NCBI GenBank assembly: GCA_050946115.1
Contig: JBMNUF010000004.1
Location: 111,603 to 175,602, forward strand
Reading direction: 5' to 3'
DNA from: CAYFRC01 sp050946115
Lineage (GTDB): Bacteria > Bacillota > Clostridia > Christensenellales > Aristaeellaceae
DNA length: 64,000 nt
A model generated the notes under the pieces. That model saw only the letters and a program-made list of their open reading frames with translations, made no database searches and had not been told where the DNA came from. The position numbers and the translations under genes are program-made. This document shows, one piece after another, positions 41,475 through 50,696 of the stretch. Within the stretch, counting starts at the first letter, position 1. Each line of letters starts with the position of its first letter.

Positions 41475-43151
41475 ATGCATTCGCCATCCGGAAAATACAA
41501 ACCCTATCCGCAGGTCGAATACAGGGAGCGGACGTGGCCCGACAGGCGCATTACGCAGGCGCCGCGCTGGTGCAGCGTGGATCTCCGCGACGGGAACCAG
41601 GCGCTGATCGAGCCGATGCTGCCGGACGAAAAGCTCAAAATGTTTCACCTGCTCGTGGAGATGGGCTTTAAGGAGATCGAGGTGGGCTTTCCCTCCGCTT
41701 CGCAGGCAGAATACGACATGCTGCGCGCGCTGATCGGCGAAGGGCATATTCCCGAGGACGTCTTGATTCAGGTGCTCGTCCCTGCGCGGGAGCAACTGAT
41801 CGAAAAGACGTTCAAAGCGCTCGAAGGCGTGAAGCAGGCGATCGTGCATCTGTACATCAACACCTCGCCGTTCTTTCGGCAGGTGGTGTTTTCGTCCGAT
41901 AAAAAGGGCGTTTTGGAAAAGGCGCGGCGCGGCGCGCGGTGCATCCTGGACACCGCGCAGAAATACCAAAGCCGTTTTCTCTACCAATTCTCGCCCGAAT
42001 CCTTCAACGTGACGGAGACGGACTACGCGCTCGATTTCTGCGCGGCGATGCTCGAGGAATTCGGCGCGACGAAGGAAAACCCGCTGATTCTGAACCTCCC
42101 CGCGACGGTGGAACTGTCCACGCCCAATCTCTATGCGGACCAGATCGAGCGCTTTTCGCGAACGCTTCCGGGCAGGGACAGGGCGGTGCTCTCCGTCCAT
42201 CCGCACAACGACAGGGGCACGGGCGTCGCCAGCGCGGAGCTCGCGATCATGGCGGGCGCGGAGCGCGTGGAGGGGACGCTGTTCGGCAACGGCGAGCGCA
42301 CGGGGAACGTGGACTTGGTGACCGTGGCGCTCAACATGTATACGCAGGGCGTGGACCCGAAGCTCGATTTTTCCCGCATCAACGAGACGAAGCGCAGATT
42401 TGAAATGCTCACGAAGATGCGCGTATACGAGCGGCAGCCCTATTCGGGCGAAATGGTGTTTACCGCGTTTTCGGGCACGCATCAGGACGCGATCAAAAAG
42501 GGATTCGACTACCTGCGCGAAAACAAACTGACCATCTGGGGGGTCCCGTATATCACGATGGACCCCAAGGACCTCGGGCGCGAATACGAGCCGATCATCC
42601 GCATCAACAGCCAGAGCGGCAAGGGCGGCGCCGCATACATCCTGCAGACCGGGTTCGGCTACAATCTGCCGCGCGGCATGCACGCGGAGTTCGGCATGTG
42701 CGTACAGCACGCCGCCGAAACGGCGGCGGGCGAACTTTCGGCGGAGCACATCCTGCGCATCTTCCTCGCGGAATACTGCGACGTGGACAGCCCTTATAGC
42801 CTGATCTCCCACGAGATTTCGGAGACCGGCGCGGGCGGGCATTCTATCGTGCGCTTTTCGGGGCTCATCCGCTACCGCGCGCGCGAATACACGCTCAAGG
42901 GCGAGGGCAACGGCCCCATCGACGCCTTCTTCAGCGCGTTGCAGGAGGCGCATATCGACGGGTTCACGTTCGCGAGCTATCACGAACACGCGATTTCCTC
43001 CGGCTCGGACGCGAAGGCGGTCGCGTATATCGAACTGAAGTACCACGGCAGGAGCGTGTACGGCGTGGGCATCGAATCGAACGTCTCCATCGCGTCCATC
43101 AAGGGCGTGATTTCCGCGATCAACCGCGCGCTCAGGCGGGAAGAGGAGTAA
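41475..43151 (+). CDS. leuA: 2-isopropylmalate synthase
   Basis: Encodes 558 residues, the long LeuA2 form. Condenses acetyl-CoA with 2-ketoisovalerate in the first step of leucine synthesis. SVDLRDGNQALIEPM holds the metal and catalytic residues. LSVHPHNDRGTGVASAELA is the HxH metal site, and VEGTLFGNGERTGNVDLV is the second family signature. The C-terminal 130 residues form the leucine-sensing domain. The ATG at 41475 follows AGGAGGAGC. No other leu genes are nearby, and an AEC transporter follows five bases later. Confidence 0.96.
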   Translation: MHSPSGKYKPYPQVEYRERTWPDRRITQAPRWCSVDLRDGNQALIEPMLPDEKLKMFHLLVEMGFKEIEVGFPSASQAEYDMLRALIGEGHIPEDVLIQVLVPAREQLIEKTFKALEGVKQAIVHLYINTSPFFRQVVFSSDKKGVLEKARRGARCILDTAQKYQSRFLYQFSPESFNVTETDYALDFCAAMLEEFGATKENPLILNLPATVELSTPNLYADQIERFSRTLPGRDRAVLSVHPHNDRGTGVASAELAIMAGAERVEGTLFGNGERTGNVDLVTVALNMYTQGVDPKLDFSRINETKRRFEMLTKMRVYERQPYSGEMVFTAFSGTHQDAIKKGFDYLRENKLTIWGVPYITMDPKDLGREYEPIIRINSQSGKGGAAYILQTGFGYNLPRGMHAEFGMCVQHAAETAAGELSAEHILRIFLAEYCDVDSPYSLISHEISETGAGGHSIVRFSGLIRYRAREYTLKGEGNGPIDAFFSALQEAHIDGFTFASYHEHAISSGSDAKAVAYIELKYHGRSVYGVGIESNVSIASIKGVISAINRALRREEE

Positions 43152-43155
43152 GAAA

Positions 43156-44088
43156 ATGGTCTTGGATGCCGTATATGTCGTGCTTTCCATCTTTATGCTG
43201 ATCGGCGTCGGCATGCTGATCACAAAACTCGGCTGGGTCGATGACAAAGGCGCGAAGCTCCTGAGTGGGCTGGTCGTGAAGGTCGGGCTGAGCGGGCTCA
43301 TCGTCCACAAGCTGTTCACGTCCTATACGCGCGAAAGCCTGATCGCCAACGCCAACGGGATGATCGCGCCGTATGTCTCCATGCTGCTCGGCCTCGCGCT
43401 GGGCTACGCAATAGCGCATTTGCTGAAGATTCCGAAGGCGCGGCGCGGTGTGTTTACGTGTATGTTCGCGTTTTCCAATTCGGTGTTCATCGGCGTTCCC
43501 GTCGCGCTCGCGCTGTTCGGGGACGAGGTGATGCCGTATTCGCTGCTTTATTATATCGCAAACACCACGCTGTTTTGGTCGATTGGCTATCTGCTCATGA
43601 GCCGCGACGGCGGCGCGGGCGGGAAGATCGACCTGCGCAATCTCGTGCCCGTACCGCTGATCGCGTTTGCCATCTCCGTATGCGGGGTGCTCTTGGGCGT
43701 AAAGGTTCCGCAGTTTCTCCTTTCGACGGCGAATTACCTCGGCGGGCTCGTGACGCCCCTGTCCTTGATCTATACGGGCTGGGTCATCATGTCGATGCTT
43801 CAAAAGGGCAATGTGCGCTGGGGAAAGGGCTACGGCTTCATCCTGATCGGGCGCTTCATTGCTGCCCCCCTCCTGCTCCTTCTGACGAGCAGCTTTGTGC
43901 CGATGCCCCCGCTGATGCGAAATGCGCTGTTGGTGCAGGCGTCCATGCCTGTCATGGCGCAGACGCCGATCGTCGCCGCCGCGTGCGGTGCGGATGCCGA
44001 ATATGCAGCCGGCGGCATCGCGATTTCTACGGCTTGCTCGTTGGCTGCGATTCCCGCCTATATGGCACTGATAAGGAGTTTTCTATGA
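43156..44088 (+). CDS. AEC family transporter
   Basis: Encodes 310 residues with about ten membrane segments. The family moves organic or amino acids and includes auxin carriers of plants. CMFAFSNSVFIGVPVALALFGDE is the typical discontinuous-helix region with Asn and Pro. The ATG at 43156 lies four bases after leuA, suggesting export or import of a leucine-pathway acid. The stop overlaps the start of lplA by 4 bp. Confidence 0.88.
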   Translation: MVLDAVYVVLSIFMLIGVGMLITKLGWVDDKGAKLLSGLVVKVGLSGLIVHKLFTSYTRESLIANANGMIAPYVSMLLGLALGYAIAHLLKIPKARRGVFTCMFAFSNSVFIGVPVALALFGDEVMPYSLLYYIANTTLFWSIGYLLMSRDGGAGGKIDLRNLVPVPLIAFAISVCGVLLGVKVPQFLLSTANYLGGLVTPLSLIYTGWVIMSMLQKGNVRWGKGYGFILIGRFIAAPLLLLLTSSFVPMPPLMRNALLVQASMPVMAQTPIVAAACGADAEYAAGGIAISTACSLAAIPAYMALIRSFL

Positions 44089-45059
44089 CGGCGCGGATTT
44101 TGCTCATGGACTGTACAGACCCACACGTCAACCTCGCTGCGGAGGAAGCGCTGCTTCTGGGCGCGCCCAAGGACTGCGCGACGCTCTTTCTCTGGCAGAA
44201 CGCCCACACGGTGGTCATCGGCGCGGGGCAGAACGCCTTCGCGGAGTGCCGCGTGGGGCTTTTGCGGGAGGAGGGCGGTACGCTCGCGCGCCGTTCTACC
44301 GGCGGCGGCGCGGTGTATCACGATATGGGGAACCTCAATTTCTCCTTCATCGTGCCGAGTGCGCTGTACGACGTCGCGCGGCAGCTTTCGGTCGTGACGC
44401 GGGCGGTGGCGGCGTTCGGGATTCCCGCAGAGCCTTCGGGACGAAACGACGTGACGGCTAACGGTTGCAAATTCTCCGGCAACGCGTTTCGGCTACTGAG
44501 GGAGAGCTGCCTGCACCATGGGACGCTGCTTGTCGATGCGGATTTTTCCAAAATGGCGAGGTATCTTTCCGTATCGCAGGACAAGCTCCGCGCAAAGGGC
44601 GTAAAGAGCGTCCGCTCGCGCGTGGTGAACCTTTCGGAATTGGGCAATGTCACCGTCGAATCCCTGCGGGAGGAGATGATGCGCGCGTTTGCCGCCGAAT
44701 ATGGGCAGGCGGAGGTTTCGGACGTGCTGTCGTTGGGGCTTCCCGGGCTGGACGAAGCGATTTCGCGCTACCGGAGCGATGCGTGGAACCTCGGCAGGTC
44801 GCCGATGGGCTCGGTACACGTTTCGGGAAGGGCAAAGGAATGCGGCATAGCGCTGTATGCGGATACGGAAGGCGGAAAGCTCACAAACTGTAAAATATTT
44901 ACCGATTCGATGGACGAGACGCTCGCTGGGCGGCTCGAGGAGGCGCTTTGCGGCTGCATGTTCCTGCAGAGCGCGATGTATGAGAGAACCAAGGGCTTCG
45001 GGGAGGACATCGCGCGCTGCGTCGCGTCCTTTGCGGACCTTGGGGAGGGGGAAGCGTGA
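44085..45059 (+). CDS. lplA: Lipoate-protein ligase
   Basis: Encodes 324 residues. Activates lipoate with ATP and attaches it to lysine of carrier proteins such as GcvH. RRSTGGGAVYHDMGNLNFSF is the lipoate-binding loop, and the catalytic lysine lies in GCKFSGNAFR. The C-terminal accessory domain is present. The ATG at 44085 overlaps the AEC stop, with AAGGAG upstream. The likely target in this window is Lys64 of GcvH. The long frame extending back to 43458 is antisense to nothing useful and out of frame with the AEC gene, and is rejected. Confidence 0.92.
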   Translation: MTARILLMDCTDPHVNLAAEEALLLGAPKDCATLFLWQNAHTVVIGAGQNAFAECRVGLLREEGGTLARRSTGGGAVYHDMGNLNFSFIVPSALYDVARQLSVVTRAVAAFGIPAEPSGRNDVTANGCKFSGNAFRLLRESCLHHGTLLVDADFSKMARYLSVSQDKLRAKGVKSVRSRVVNLSELGNVTVESLREEMMRAFAAEYGQAEVSDVLSLGLPGLDEAISRYRSDAWNLGRSPMGSVHVSGRAKECGIALYADTEGGKLTNCKIFTDSMDETLAGRLEEALCGCMFLQSAMYERTKGFGEDIARCVASFADLGEGEA

Positions 45060-47173
45060 GAAACAAACTGCTGGCGGCTGCCTTTGCGCTTGTATTGCTG
45101 CTGTGCCCGCTCGCGGGGCGGGCGATGTTTGCGTCTGCCGATGTGACGGGCGCGGCGGCGGTTTCCGTGTGCGACATCGATTTTGACGGCACGGCGGAGC
45201 TTTTGTATCTGAAAGACGGTGCGCTTCGTTGCTATGCCGAGAGCGGCGGGGAGGTTCGGCAAATATCCGCGCCCAAAACCACGTTTGCAGTGGAACGCAT
45301 GGCGCTGACCTTGGTGAGGAAAGTCGGCGCGGGGTATTCATGGCGCATCACCCTTACGGGGGAGGGTGCAAAGATCGACGCGCTGCTGTCCCTTTCGGGC
45401 GGGAAGCTTTCGCTGAAATCGGCGTTTCGCGCGCAGGGCGGGCAATACTTTGTCTCCGGAAAGCGCGTATCCAAATCGGTATACGAAAAGAAATGGAAGG
45501 CGCATACCAAGGCATATCCTTTGCAGGGTATCGCCGCACCGACGGCAGCGCAAAACAGCGGAGAGCTGCTTTCGGCATATGCATCGCTCCCGATCAAGCC
45601 CATATACCCCAAGAAATTCGCGCTGAAAAAGAACAGCCTTTCGCTGGAGCGCGGAAAGAGCGTGACCTTCTCATATACGATTTCGCCCGCATACGCCACG
45701 GACCGAAGGATAGCCTTTTCCACTTCGAATGAAGAAGTTGCGCGCGTGGAGAAGGACACGGGGCGGCTCGAGGCGGTGGGCTACGGAGATGCGGTCATCA
45801 CGGCGGAAACGGCAAACGGGCTCATCTCGCAATGCGCCGTGAAGGTGGTGCGCCCGTCCGCAAAGAGCGTTTTCATCGCGTCGGATTCAGGCGCCGCTTC
45901 CGTCGTTGGCAGGAGCACGTTGCAGCTTTCGGCGCGCGTGCTGCCCGAGGACGCGAGCCAATCCGTCGCGTGGTCTTCCTCCAATCCGTCGGTCGCGCGG
46001 GTTTCCAAGGCGGGGCTCGTGACGGGCGCAAAGGCGGGGAAGACGACAATTACCGCGAAGACGAAAAACGGCAGGAAGGCGACATTTACCGTGACCGTCA
46101 CAAAGCCGGTCTCCGTAAAGAAGGTGGCGTTTGACGCGCGCTATCGGGAAGTAGAGGTCGGCGAGACGGCGCAGATTTCGTATTCGATCCTGCCCGAAAA
46201 CGCCGCAAACAAAAGCCTTGCGTGGTATTCTTCCGACCCTTCCGTCGCGACGGTCGAAGGCGGCGCGGTGCGGGCAAATAAGACAGGCTATGCGATCGTG
46301 ACGGCGGTCGCCGCAAGCGGCGCAAAATGCGCCTGCTATATCAATGTTTCGGGCGAGAGCGGCATTGCCCGCCGCGCGCTTCTGATCGGAACGGGCAATA
46401 ACGACTATGTTTCGCCCTCTACGGGTATCGACGATCAGGCGCAGAAGGCAAACGAAGTCGCGCAGATCGAAAACATGCTGCGCCTGCAGACCTTCGATTT
46501 GCCGATCGAGATAACAAAGGCGGTGAACGCCCATCGCTCCTCGGACGCGCTGAACGCCATCGCGAACGCCTTTTCCGCATCGGACGAGGACGACGTGAAC
46601 TATCTGTATATCGTCTGCCACGGGTCCAATCCCCTGGACGGCGTATACACGCTCATGGTCGGAACCGACGGGCGCGGCATCACCGGGCGGGAGCTGCGGG
46701 AAGCCTTGCGCGGCGCGAAGGGCACGTTTTACATCTTTATCGAGTCCTGCTACAGCGGGGACCTCATCGCAAAGGGCGGCGCCGCGTTTGACGGGGAGAA
46801 ATTCATAGAATCCTTTACCGGCGGCCTTTCCGCAAAGAGCGGCGAGATGGCGGATGCCGCATTCCACATCCTCTGTTCCTCGAGGAAGACGCAGGAATCC
46901 TATTTCTTCTGGGAAAACGCCGAGCGCAACATGAGCGCGTTCGGCTACGCAATTTCCACCGCGGGCGGCTGGAAGCCCGCGCTGTATGCCGAATTTTCAG
47001 GCGAGTGTTCCCTTGCGGCGGATGCGGACAAAAACACGGTCGTCTCCTTCCGCGAATTGGCACTGTACGCATCCAAAAAGGTGAAGGCGATGGTTCCCGG
47101 AGACAGGCAGACCATGACCTATTGGCCGAAAACGCCGGACATCGGCGCGGTGTTCCACAAGGAAAAACCATAA
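45056..47173 (+). CDS. Secreted caspase-like peptidase with bacterial Ig-like domains
   Basis: Encodes 705 residues. Signal peptide residues 1-22. Residues about 25-150 form a beta-rich region with an FG-GAP-like start (VCDIDFDGTAELLYL). Then come three Big_2 Ig-like domains to about residue 435, with signatures such as VAWSSSNPSVARVSKAGLVTG and LAWYSSDPSVATVEGG. The C-terminal 260 residues are a C14/caspase-like peptidase: RRALLIGTGNNDY at the start, catalytic His522 in YLYIVCHGSNP and Cys565 in FIESCYSGD. The start is GTG at 45056, overlapping the lplA stop (GTGA), with GGGGAGGGGGAAGC upstream. No cell-wall anchor is seen. Probably a released or wall-associated protease, substrate unknown. 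Confidence 0.87.
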   Translation: MRNKLLAAAFALVLLLCPLAGRAMFASADVTGAAAVSVCDIDFDGTAELLYLKDGALRCYAESGGEVRQISAPKTTFAVERMALTLVRKVGAGYSWRITLTGEGAKIDALLSLSGGKLSLKSAFRAQGGQYFVSGKRVSKSVYEKKWKAHTKAYPLQGIAAPTAAQNSGELLSAYASLPIKPIYPKKFALKKNSLSLERGKSVTFSYTISPAYATDRRIAFSTSNEEVARVEKDTGRLEAVGYGDAVITAETANGLISQCAVKVVRPSAKSVFIASDSGAASVVGRSTLQLSARVLPEDASQSVAWSSSNPSVARVSKAGLVTGAKAGKTTITAKTKNGRKATFTVTVTKPVSVKKVAFDARYREVEVGETAQISYSILPENAANKSLAWYSSDPSVATVEGGAVRANKTGYAIVTAVAASGAKCACYINVSGESGIARRALLIGTGNNDYVSPSTGIDDQAQKANEVAQIENMLRLQTFDLPIEITKAVNAHRSSDALNAIANAFSASDEDDVNYLYIVCHGSNPLDGVYTLMVGTDGRGITGRELREALRGAKGTFYIFIESCYSGDLIAKGGAAFDGEKFIESFTGGLSAKSGEMADAAFHILCSSRKTQESYFFWENAERNMSAFGYAISTAGGWKPALYAEFSGECSLAADADKNTVVSFRELALYASKKVKAMVPGDRQTMTYWPKTPDIGAVFHKEKP

Positions 47174-47190
47174 ATTGGGAGGCAGAACCT

Positions 47191-48151
47191 ATGCTCAAAC
47201 TTGGAATGGTCGGAATGGGCGGCATCAGTCGCGCGCACACGAACGCATGAAAGTCCGTGCCAGAGGCGGAGATCGTCTGCGTATGCGACATTCGCCCCGA
47301 GATGGCGGAGGAGGCAGCGCAGACGACGGGCGCAAGGATGTACACGGATTTTGACGAGATGCTCCGATCGGAGACGATAGACATGCTGGATATCTGTCTG
47401 CCGACCTATCTGCACGCGAATTTTGCCGTGAAGGCGCTCGAAAAGGGCATCCACGTGCTGACGGAAAAGCCGCTCTCCCTAAAGCGCGAGGACGTCCGCC
47501 GCGTGTACGATGCCGCGAAGGCGAACGGCTGCCGCGCGATGGTGGCGCAGGTCGTCAGGTTCTGGCGCGAATACGTGTATGTGCGCGAGGCGTTCGAAAG
47601 CGGCATATACGGAAAGCTTTTGAGCGGCGCGATGCAGCGGCTGGGGAATACGCCGCGTTGGAGCTGGGACAACTGGATGCGCGACCCCGAGCGCAGCGGC
47701 CTGGTGCCGTTCGATCTGCACATCCACGACCTGGACTACATCGTCTCGACGTTCGGAAAGCCCCAACGCGTGGTGTGCGACCGCGCGCGGCGAAAATCAG
47801 GACTATATCCACGCGGTGTACCACTTTGACGGCTTTTTCATCGCGACGGAGGCCGCGTGGTACGAGGGGGACTACGTGTTCCAATGCAATTTCCGCTTCC
47901 AGTTTGAAAAGGCGCTGCTCGAATACAAGGACGGCAAGCTGACCGTGTTCCACGCCGATTCCGCGCCCGAGGAGATCGCGGGCGAGGAGGGTGCAAAAAC
48001 GAACGGCATCAACCTGCCCGACAGCAACGCCTATTACAACGAGATTCGCTATTTCACGGACTGCGTGCTGCGCGGCGAGGACTGCGACAAAATCAAGCCC
48101 GAGGAATTGGAAACCGTGCTCGACCTCATCGCGCAACTGAACGCGCGGTAA
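47191..48151 (+). pseudogene. Gfo/Idh/MocA family oxidoreductase, disrupted
   Basis: An NAD(P)-dependent sugar or inositol dehydrogenase-type gene with two lesions. The ATG at 47191 has GGGAGG upstream and reads MLKLGMVGMGGISRAHTNA, then TGA at 47248-47250 where a Trp codon (TGG) is expected. The frame resumes with PEAEIVCVCDIRPEMAEEA and continues through HVLTEKPLSL and SWDNWMRDPERSGLVPFDLHIHDLDY. An extra base in the CGCGCGCG run near 47783-47790 then shifts the frame, and the rest reads GENQDYIHAVYHFDG to the stop at 48151. Without the lesions it would be about 320 residues, normal for the family. Either a true pseudogene or two assembly errors. Confidence 0.8.
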
Positions 48152-48170
48152 AGCGCCCCGCCATACGGAA

Positions 48171-48204
48171 AAAATCCGTCCCCGAATTTCCGGGGGCGGA
48201 TTTT
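48171..48204. terminator. Bidirectional terminator
   Basis: AAAATCCGTCCCCG (48171-48184) and CGGGGGCGGATTTT (48191-48204) form a 14-bp stem with one G-U pair and U-runs at both ends. It separates the oxidoreductase pseudogene from the convergent membrane protein gene. Confidence 0.85.
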
Positions 48205-48234
48205 GCCGTTAGTGCCGAGCGTTTTTTTGCGCCG

Positions 48235-48867
48235 TCAGCCGACCGCATCCGGCATGGGGACGGAGGAATCGTTATCGTCCGTGCCGGTCGAAACTCCGCC
48301 GACGTATTCCCATTCGCCCTTGTCGTTCAATACCCAGCCGTCGTCCTCCGTGCCCTGCTCGTCCTCGCCCGTATAGACCCATTCGCCCTTCTCGTTCAGC
48401 TCCCAGCCGTCGTTGACCTCGTCCTCGTCCTCGCCGACGTAGTGCCACTCGCCGTTTTCGTCCTGAACCCAGTTTTCGTCGTCCGTGGAGTATTCGTCGT
48501 CTTCCTCGAGATACTCTTCTCCCTCTTCGCCGTATTCGCCCCCTTCGGGCGCGCCGGCAAAGAGCAATTTCTGCGCCTCTGTTTTGACCTGTTCCACGAT
48601 GTCGGGGCGCTTTGCATATACATACAGTTCCGTGCAGAGCGCGCCGATGGACACGACGACGGATAGCACGGCGAAAATCGTTGCGAATGCGAGCCGCACG
48701 CGGTGTTTTCGCGTGAGCCGAACTGCCTGACGCAGATACCCGGAGATCGAAAGCATCTGCCCGACCAAGGGGAGCCAACACAATAAAATCCCGAGCAGGG
48801 AACGGACGAAGCCCGAGCGCATAAAACGGCGTTCTTCTTTTTCGTGGGCGGCGGAATATGTTTCCAT
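48235..48867 (-). CDS. Membrane protein with acidic WELNEKGEW-type repeats
   Basis: Encodes 210 residues. Two hydrophobic stretches lie at about 20-40 and 58-82. An acidic tail follows, with three repeats of the form W-x-x-[ND]-[ED]-x-GEW-x-Y-x-G (WVQDENGEWHYVGED, WELNEKGEWVYTGED, WVLNDKGEWEYVGG). The spacing recalls the choline-binding or glucan-binding repeat style, but the composition is far more acidic. Family not recognised. The ATG at 48867 has AAGGAA some distance upstream; an ATG at codon 16 is an alternative. Same strand and general plan as the next gene upstream (49000). Confidence 0.65.
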   Translation of the reverse strand: METYSAAHEKEERRFMRSGFVRSLLGILLCWLPLVGQMLSISGYLRQAVRLTRKHRVRLAFATIFAVLSVVVSIGALCTELYVYAKRPDIVEQVKTEAQKLLFAGAPEGGEYGEEGEEYLEEDDEYSTDDENWVQDENGEWHYVGEDEDEVNDGWELNEKGEWVYTGEDEQGTEDDGWVLNDKGEWEYVGGVSTGTDDNDSSVPMPDAVG

Positions 48868-48956
48868 AACAGGCTGTGTTCCTTTCCTGAATTCCCGAAT
48901 AGTTTATCTTTTTAGACGAATAGACGGTGAAATAGTTCCATCGTCCCTTCGGCGTG

Positions 48957-48987
48957 AAAAAGCCGGCGTCCGCATGTGACGCCGGCT
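48957..48987 (-). terminator. Terminator after the proline-rich membrane protein gene
   Basis: AGCCGGCGTC (48961-48970) and GACGCCGGCT (48978-48987) form a perfect 10-bp stem, followed by five T on the minus strand. Confidence 0.8.
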
Positions 48988-48999
48988 GTCGCGGCGGGG

Positions 49000-49500
49000 T
49001 CAGCCGACGGAGATGTCCTCACCGTCCGAATCCGGCACGCCGCCTTCGGGCGACGACTGCATGGGTTCGGCGGTGGGCTGCTGCCTGGGAATCTCGATTG
49101 GATTTGTCTCCGGTTCCGTCGTGGGGGCCGGCGTCTCGTCCGGCGCTTCGGGCTCGCTTTCGATGCCCAGGAACGACGCGATGTCGATATTGATTTCATC
49201 CTTCAGATAGGCGTTCAGCTGCATGAGCTTATCCCGCCCAAAGGCGACGGCATCCGCCGGCGTCTTGCCGGAGATCACGAGGGTCAGCGAGAGGGCGATC
49301 ATAAGAACGATCGCGATGAGAAACCAGCACCAGTAGGAGCGCGCGTAGTTCCTGCGGTTCTCGTTCCTGCTGAAGGAAAACGCGATCAGGAAGATCAGCC
49401 CGACGACGGGGATCGAGAACAGGATGGAGTAGCCGATGTACCCCCAAGAGGATATCAGCCTCGGTTCATAAGAGTTGCCGCGTCCTGTGTGTCTGCCCAT
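49000..49500 (-). CDS. Membrane protein with Pro/Glu-rich tail
   Basis: Encodes 166 residues. Two membrane segments (YSILFSIPVVGLIFLIAF and WFLIAIVLMIALSLTLVI) flank a short basic loop. A C-terminal tail of about 55 residues is rich in Pro, Glu and Thr. Family not recognised. The ATG at 49500 has AAAGGA nine bases upstream; an ATG three codons earlier is nearly as good. It shares the two-helix-plus-acidic-tail plan with the gene at 48235. Confidence 0.65.
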   Translation of the reverse strand: MGRHTGRGNSYEPRLISSWGYIGYSILFSIPVVGLIFLIAFSFSRNENRRNYARSYWCWFLIAIVLMIALSLTLVISGKTPADAVAFGRDKLMQLNAYLKDEINIDIASFLGIESEPEAPDETPAPTTEPETNPIEIPRQQPTAEPMQSSPEGGVPDSDGEDISVG

Positions 49501-49526
49501 AGATAACATTCCTTTCTTCCTTGGTG

Positions 49527-50648
49527 TTATTCTTCAAACCACGAGACCGCGGTTTTCAGTCGGTTGATGATGTCGATGTGCTGGGGGCATACGCTTTCGC
49601 AATGCCCGCACTCGATGCACTTGGATGCCTTGCCGCCCGTGCGCGTCGCCCACATATAGTTGCCCTTGGCGCCCTGCACGTTGCCGTAAACCATGCGCGT
49701 ATTCATCGCGCTGAAGATGCCGGGGATGGCGATCTCCTGCGGGCAGCCCTTGACGCAATAGTCGCAGCCCGTACAGGGGACGGAGGGGATCGCGCCAAAC
49801 GCTGTGACCACATCGGAAATGACCTTTCGCTCCGCATCCGTAAGCGGCGAGAAGGGCATCATGGTGGACAGGTTGTCCTCCATCTGCGCGATGTCGGACA
49901 TGCCGCTCAGAACCGTGATGATGCCTTCGAGCGACGCGGCGAAGCGAATCGCCCATGAGGCGACGGATGCATCGGGATTTGCGGCTTTGAAGATGTCCGC
50001 CACGCTCTTGGGGGGATTGGCGAGGTTTCCGCCCTTGACGGGCTCCATGATGATGACGGGTTTTCCGTGCCTGCGCGCGACCTCGTAGCAGGCTTTGGAC
50101 TGGACGGTGGGGGAGTCCCAGTCCGCATAGTTGATCTGCAGCTGGACGAATTCCGCCTCGGGATGCGCCGTCAGGATTTCGTCGAGCTTTTCGGCGGTGT
50201 CGTGGAAGGAAAAGCCTATGTGCTTTACGAGCCCCTTCTCCTTGAGCCCTCTCACATACTCCCAAATGCCGAAATCCTCGAAGGAGCGGATGCGGTCGTC
50301 GCCCAGGTTGTGCAGCAGATAATAATCGAAATACCCCGCGCCCGTGCGCTTGAGGGATGTGGTAAACATGGCTTTGGCATCGTCCGCGGTCTTCGCCGCC
50401 CATGCGGGCAGCTTGGTCGCGAGCAGGAATTTCTCGCGCGGATAGCGATCTACCAGCGCTTCCTTGATCGCCTCTTCCGACCTGCCGTTGAAATAGCCGT
50501 AGGCGGTGTCGAAATAGGTGAAGTCCTTTTCGAGGAACATATCTACCATGACCTTGGTCTGCTCGACGTCGATGGCTCCGCCTTCCAAGAGCGGCAGCCG
50601 CATGAGCCCGAACCCGAGCTTGCCGATGTTCTCTCCGAGATAGGACAT
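49527..50648 (-). CDS. Aldo/keto reductase with C-terminal 4Fe-4S domain
   Basis: Encodes 373 residues. The N-terminal 270 form the AKR barrel: LGFGLMRLPLL, FDTAYGYFNG with the catalytic Asp and Tyr, then the lysine in LATKLP and the His in YLLHNLGD. The C-terminal part carries two 4Fe-4S motifs, CTGCDYCVKGCP and CIECGHCESVCP. Such fusions are common in Clostridia and presumably take electrons from ferredoxin. The ATG at 50648 follows GGAGGTTGAGC. Substrate unknown. Confidence 0.9.
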   Translation of the reverse strand: MSYLGENIGKLGFGLMRLPLLEGGAIDVEQTKVMVDMFLEKDFTYFDTAYGYFNGRSEEAIKEALVDRYPREKFLLATKLPAWAAKTADDAKAMFTTSLKRTGAGYFDYYLLHNLGDDRIRSFEDFGIWEYVRGLKEKGLVKHIGFSFHDTAEKLDEILTAHPEAEFVQLQINYADWDSPTVQSKACYEVARRHGKPVIIMEPVKGGNLANPPKSVADIFKAANPDASVASWAIRFAASLEGIITVLSGMSDIAQMEDNLSTMMPFSPLTDAERKVISDVVTAFGAIPSVPCTGCDYCVKGCPQEIAIPGIFSAMNTRMVYGNVQGAKGNYMWATRTGGKASKCIECGHCESVCPQHIDIINRLKTAVSWFEE

Positions 50649-50696
50649 ATTGCTCAACCTCCTTTGTATATTTGAAAAGAAAATGGGGGAAAGGTC

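Noticed and set aside
41292..43319. 675-codon minus-strand frame opposite leuA
   Set aside because: Antisense to an intact leuA with a consensus promoter; product has no recognisable motif.
47248..47250. TGA read as tryptophan (alternative genetic code)
   Set aside because: Many intact genes here end in TGA (for example gcvPA, lplA, helD), and the same gene also has a frameshift, so a nonsense mutation or error is simpler.
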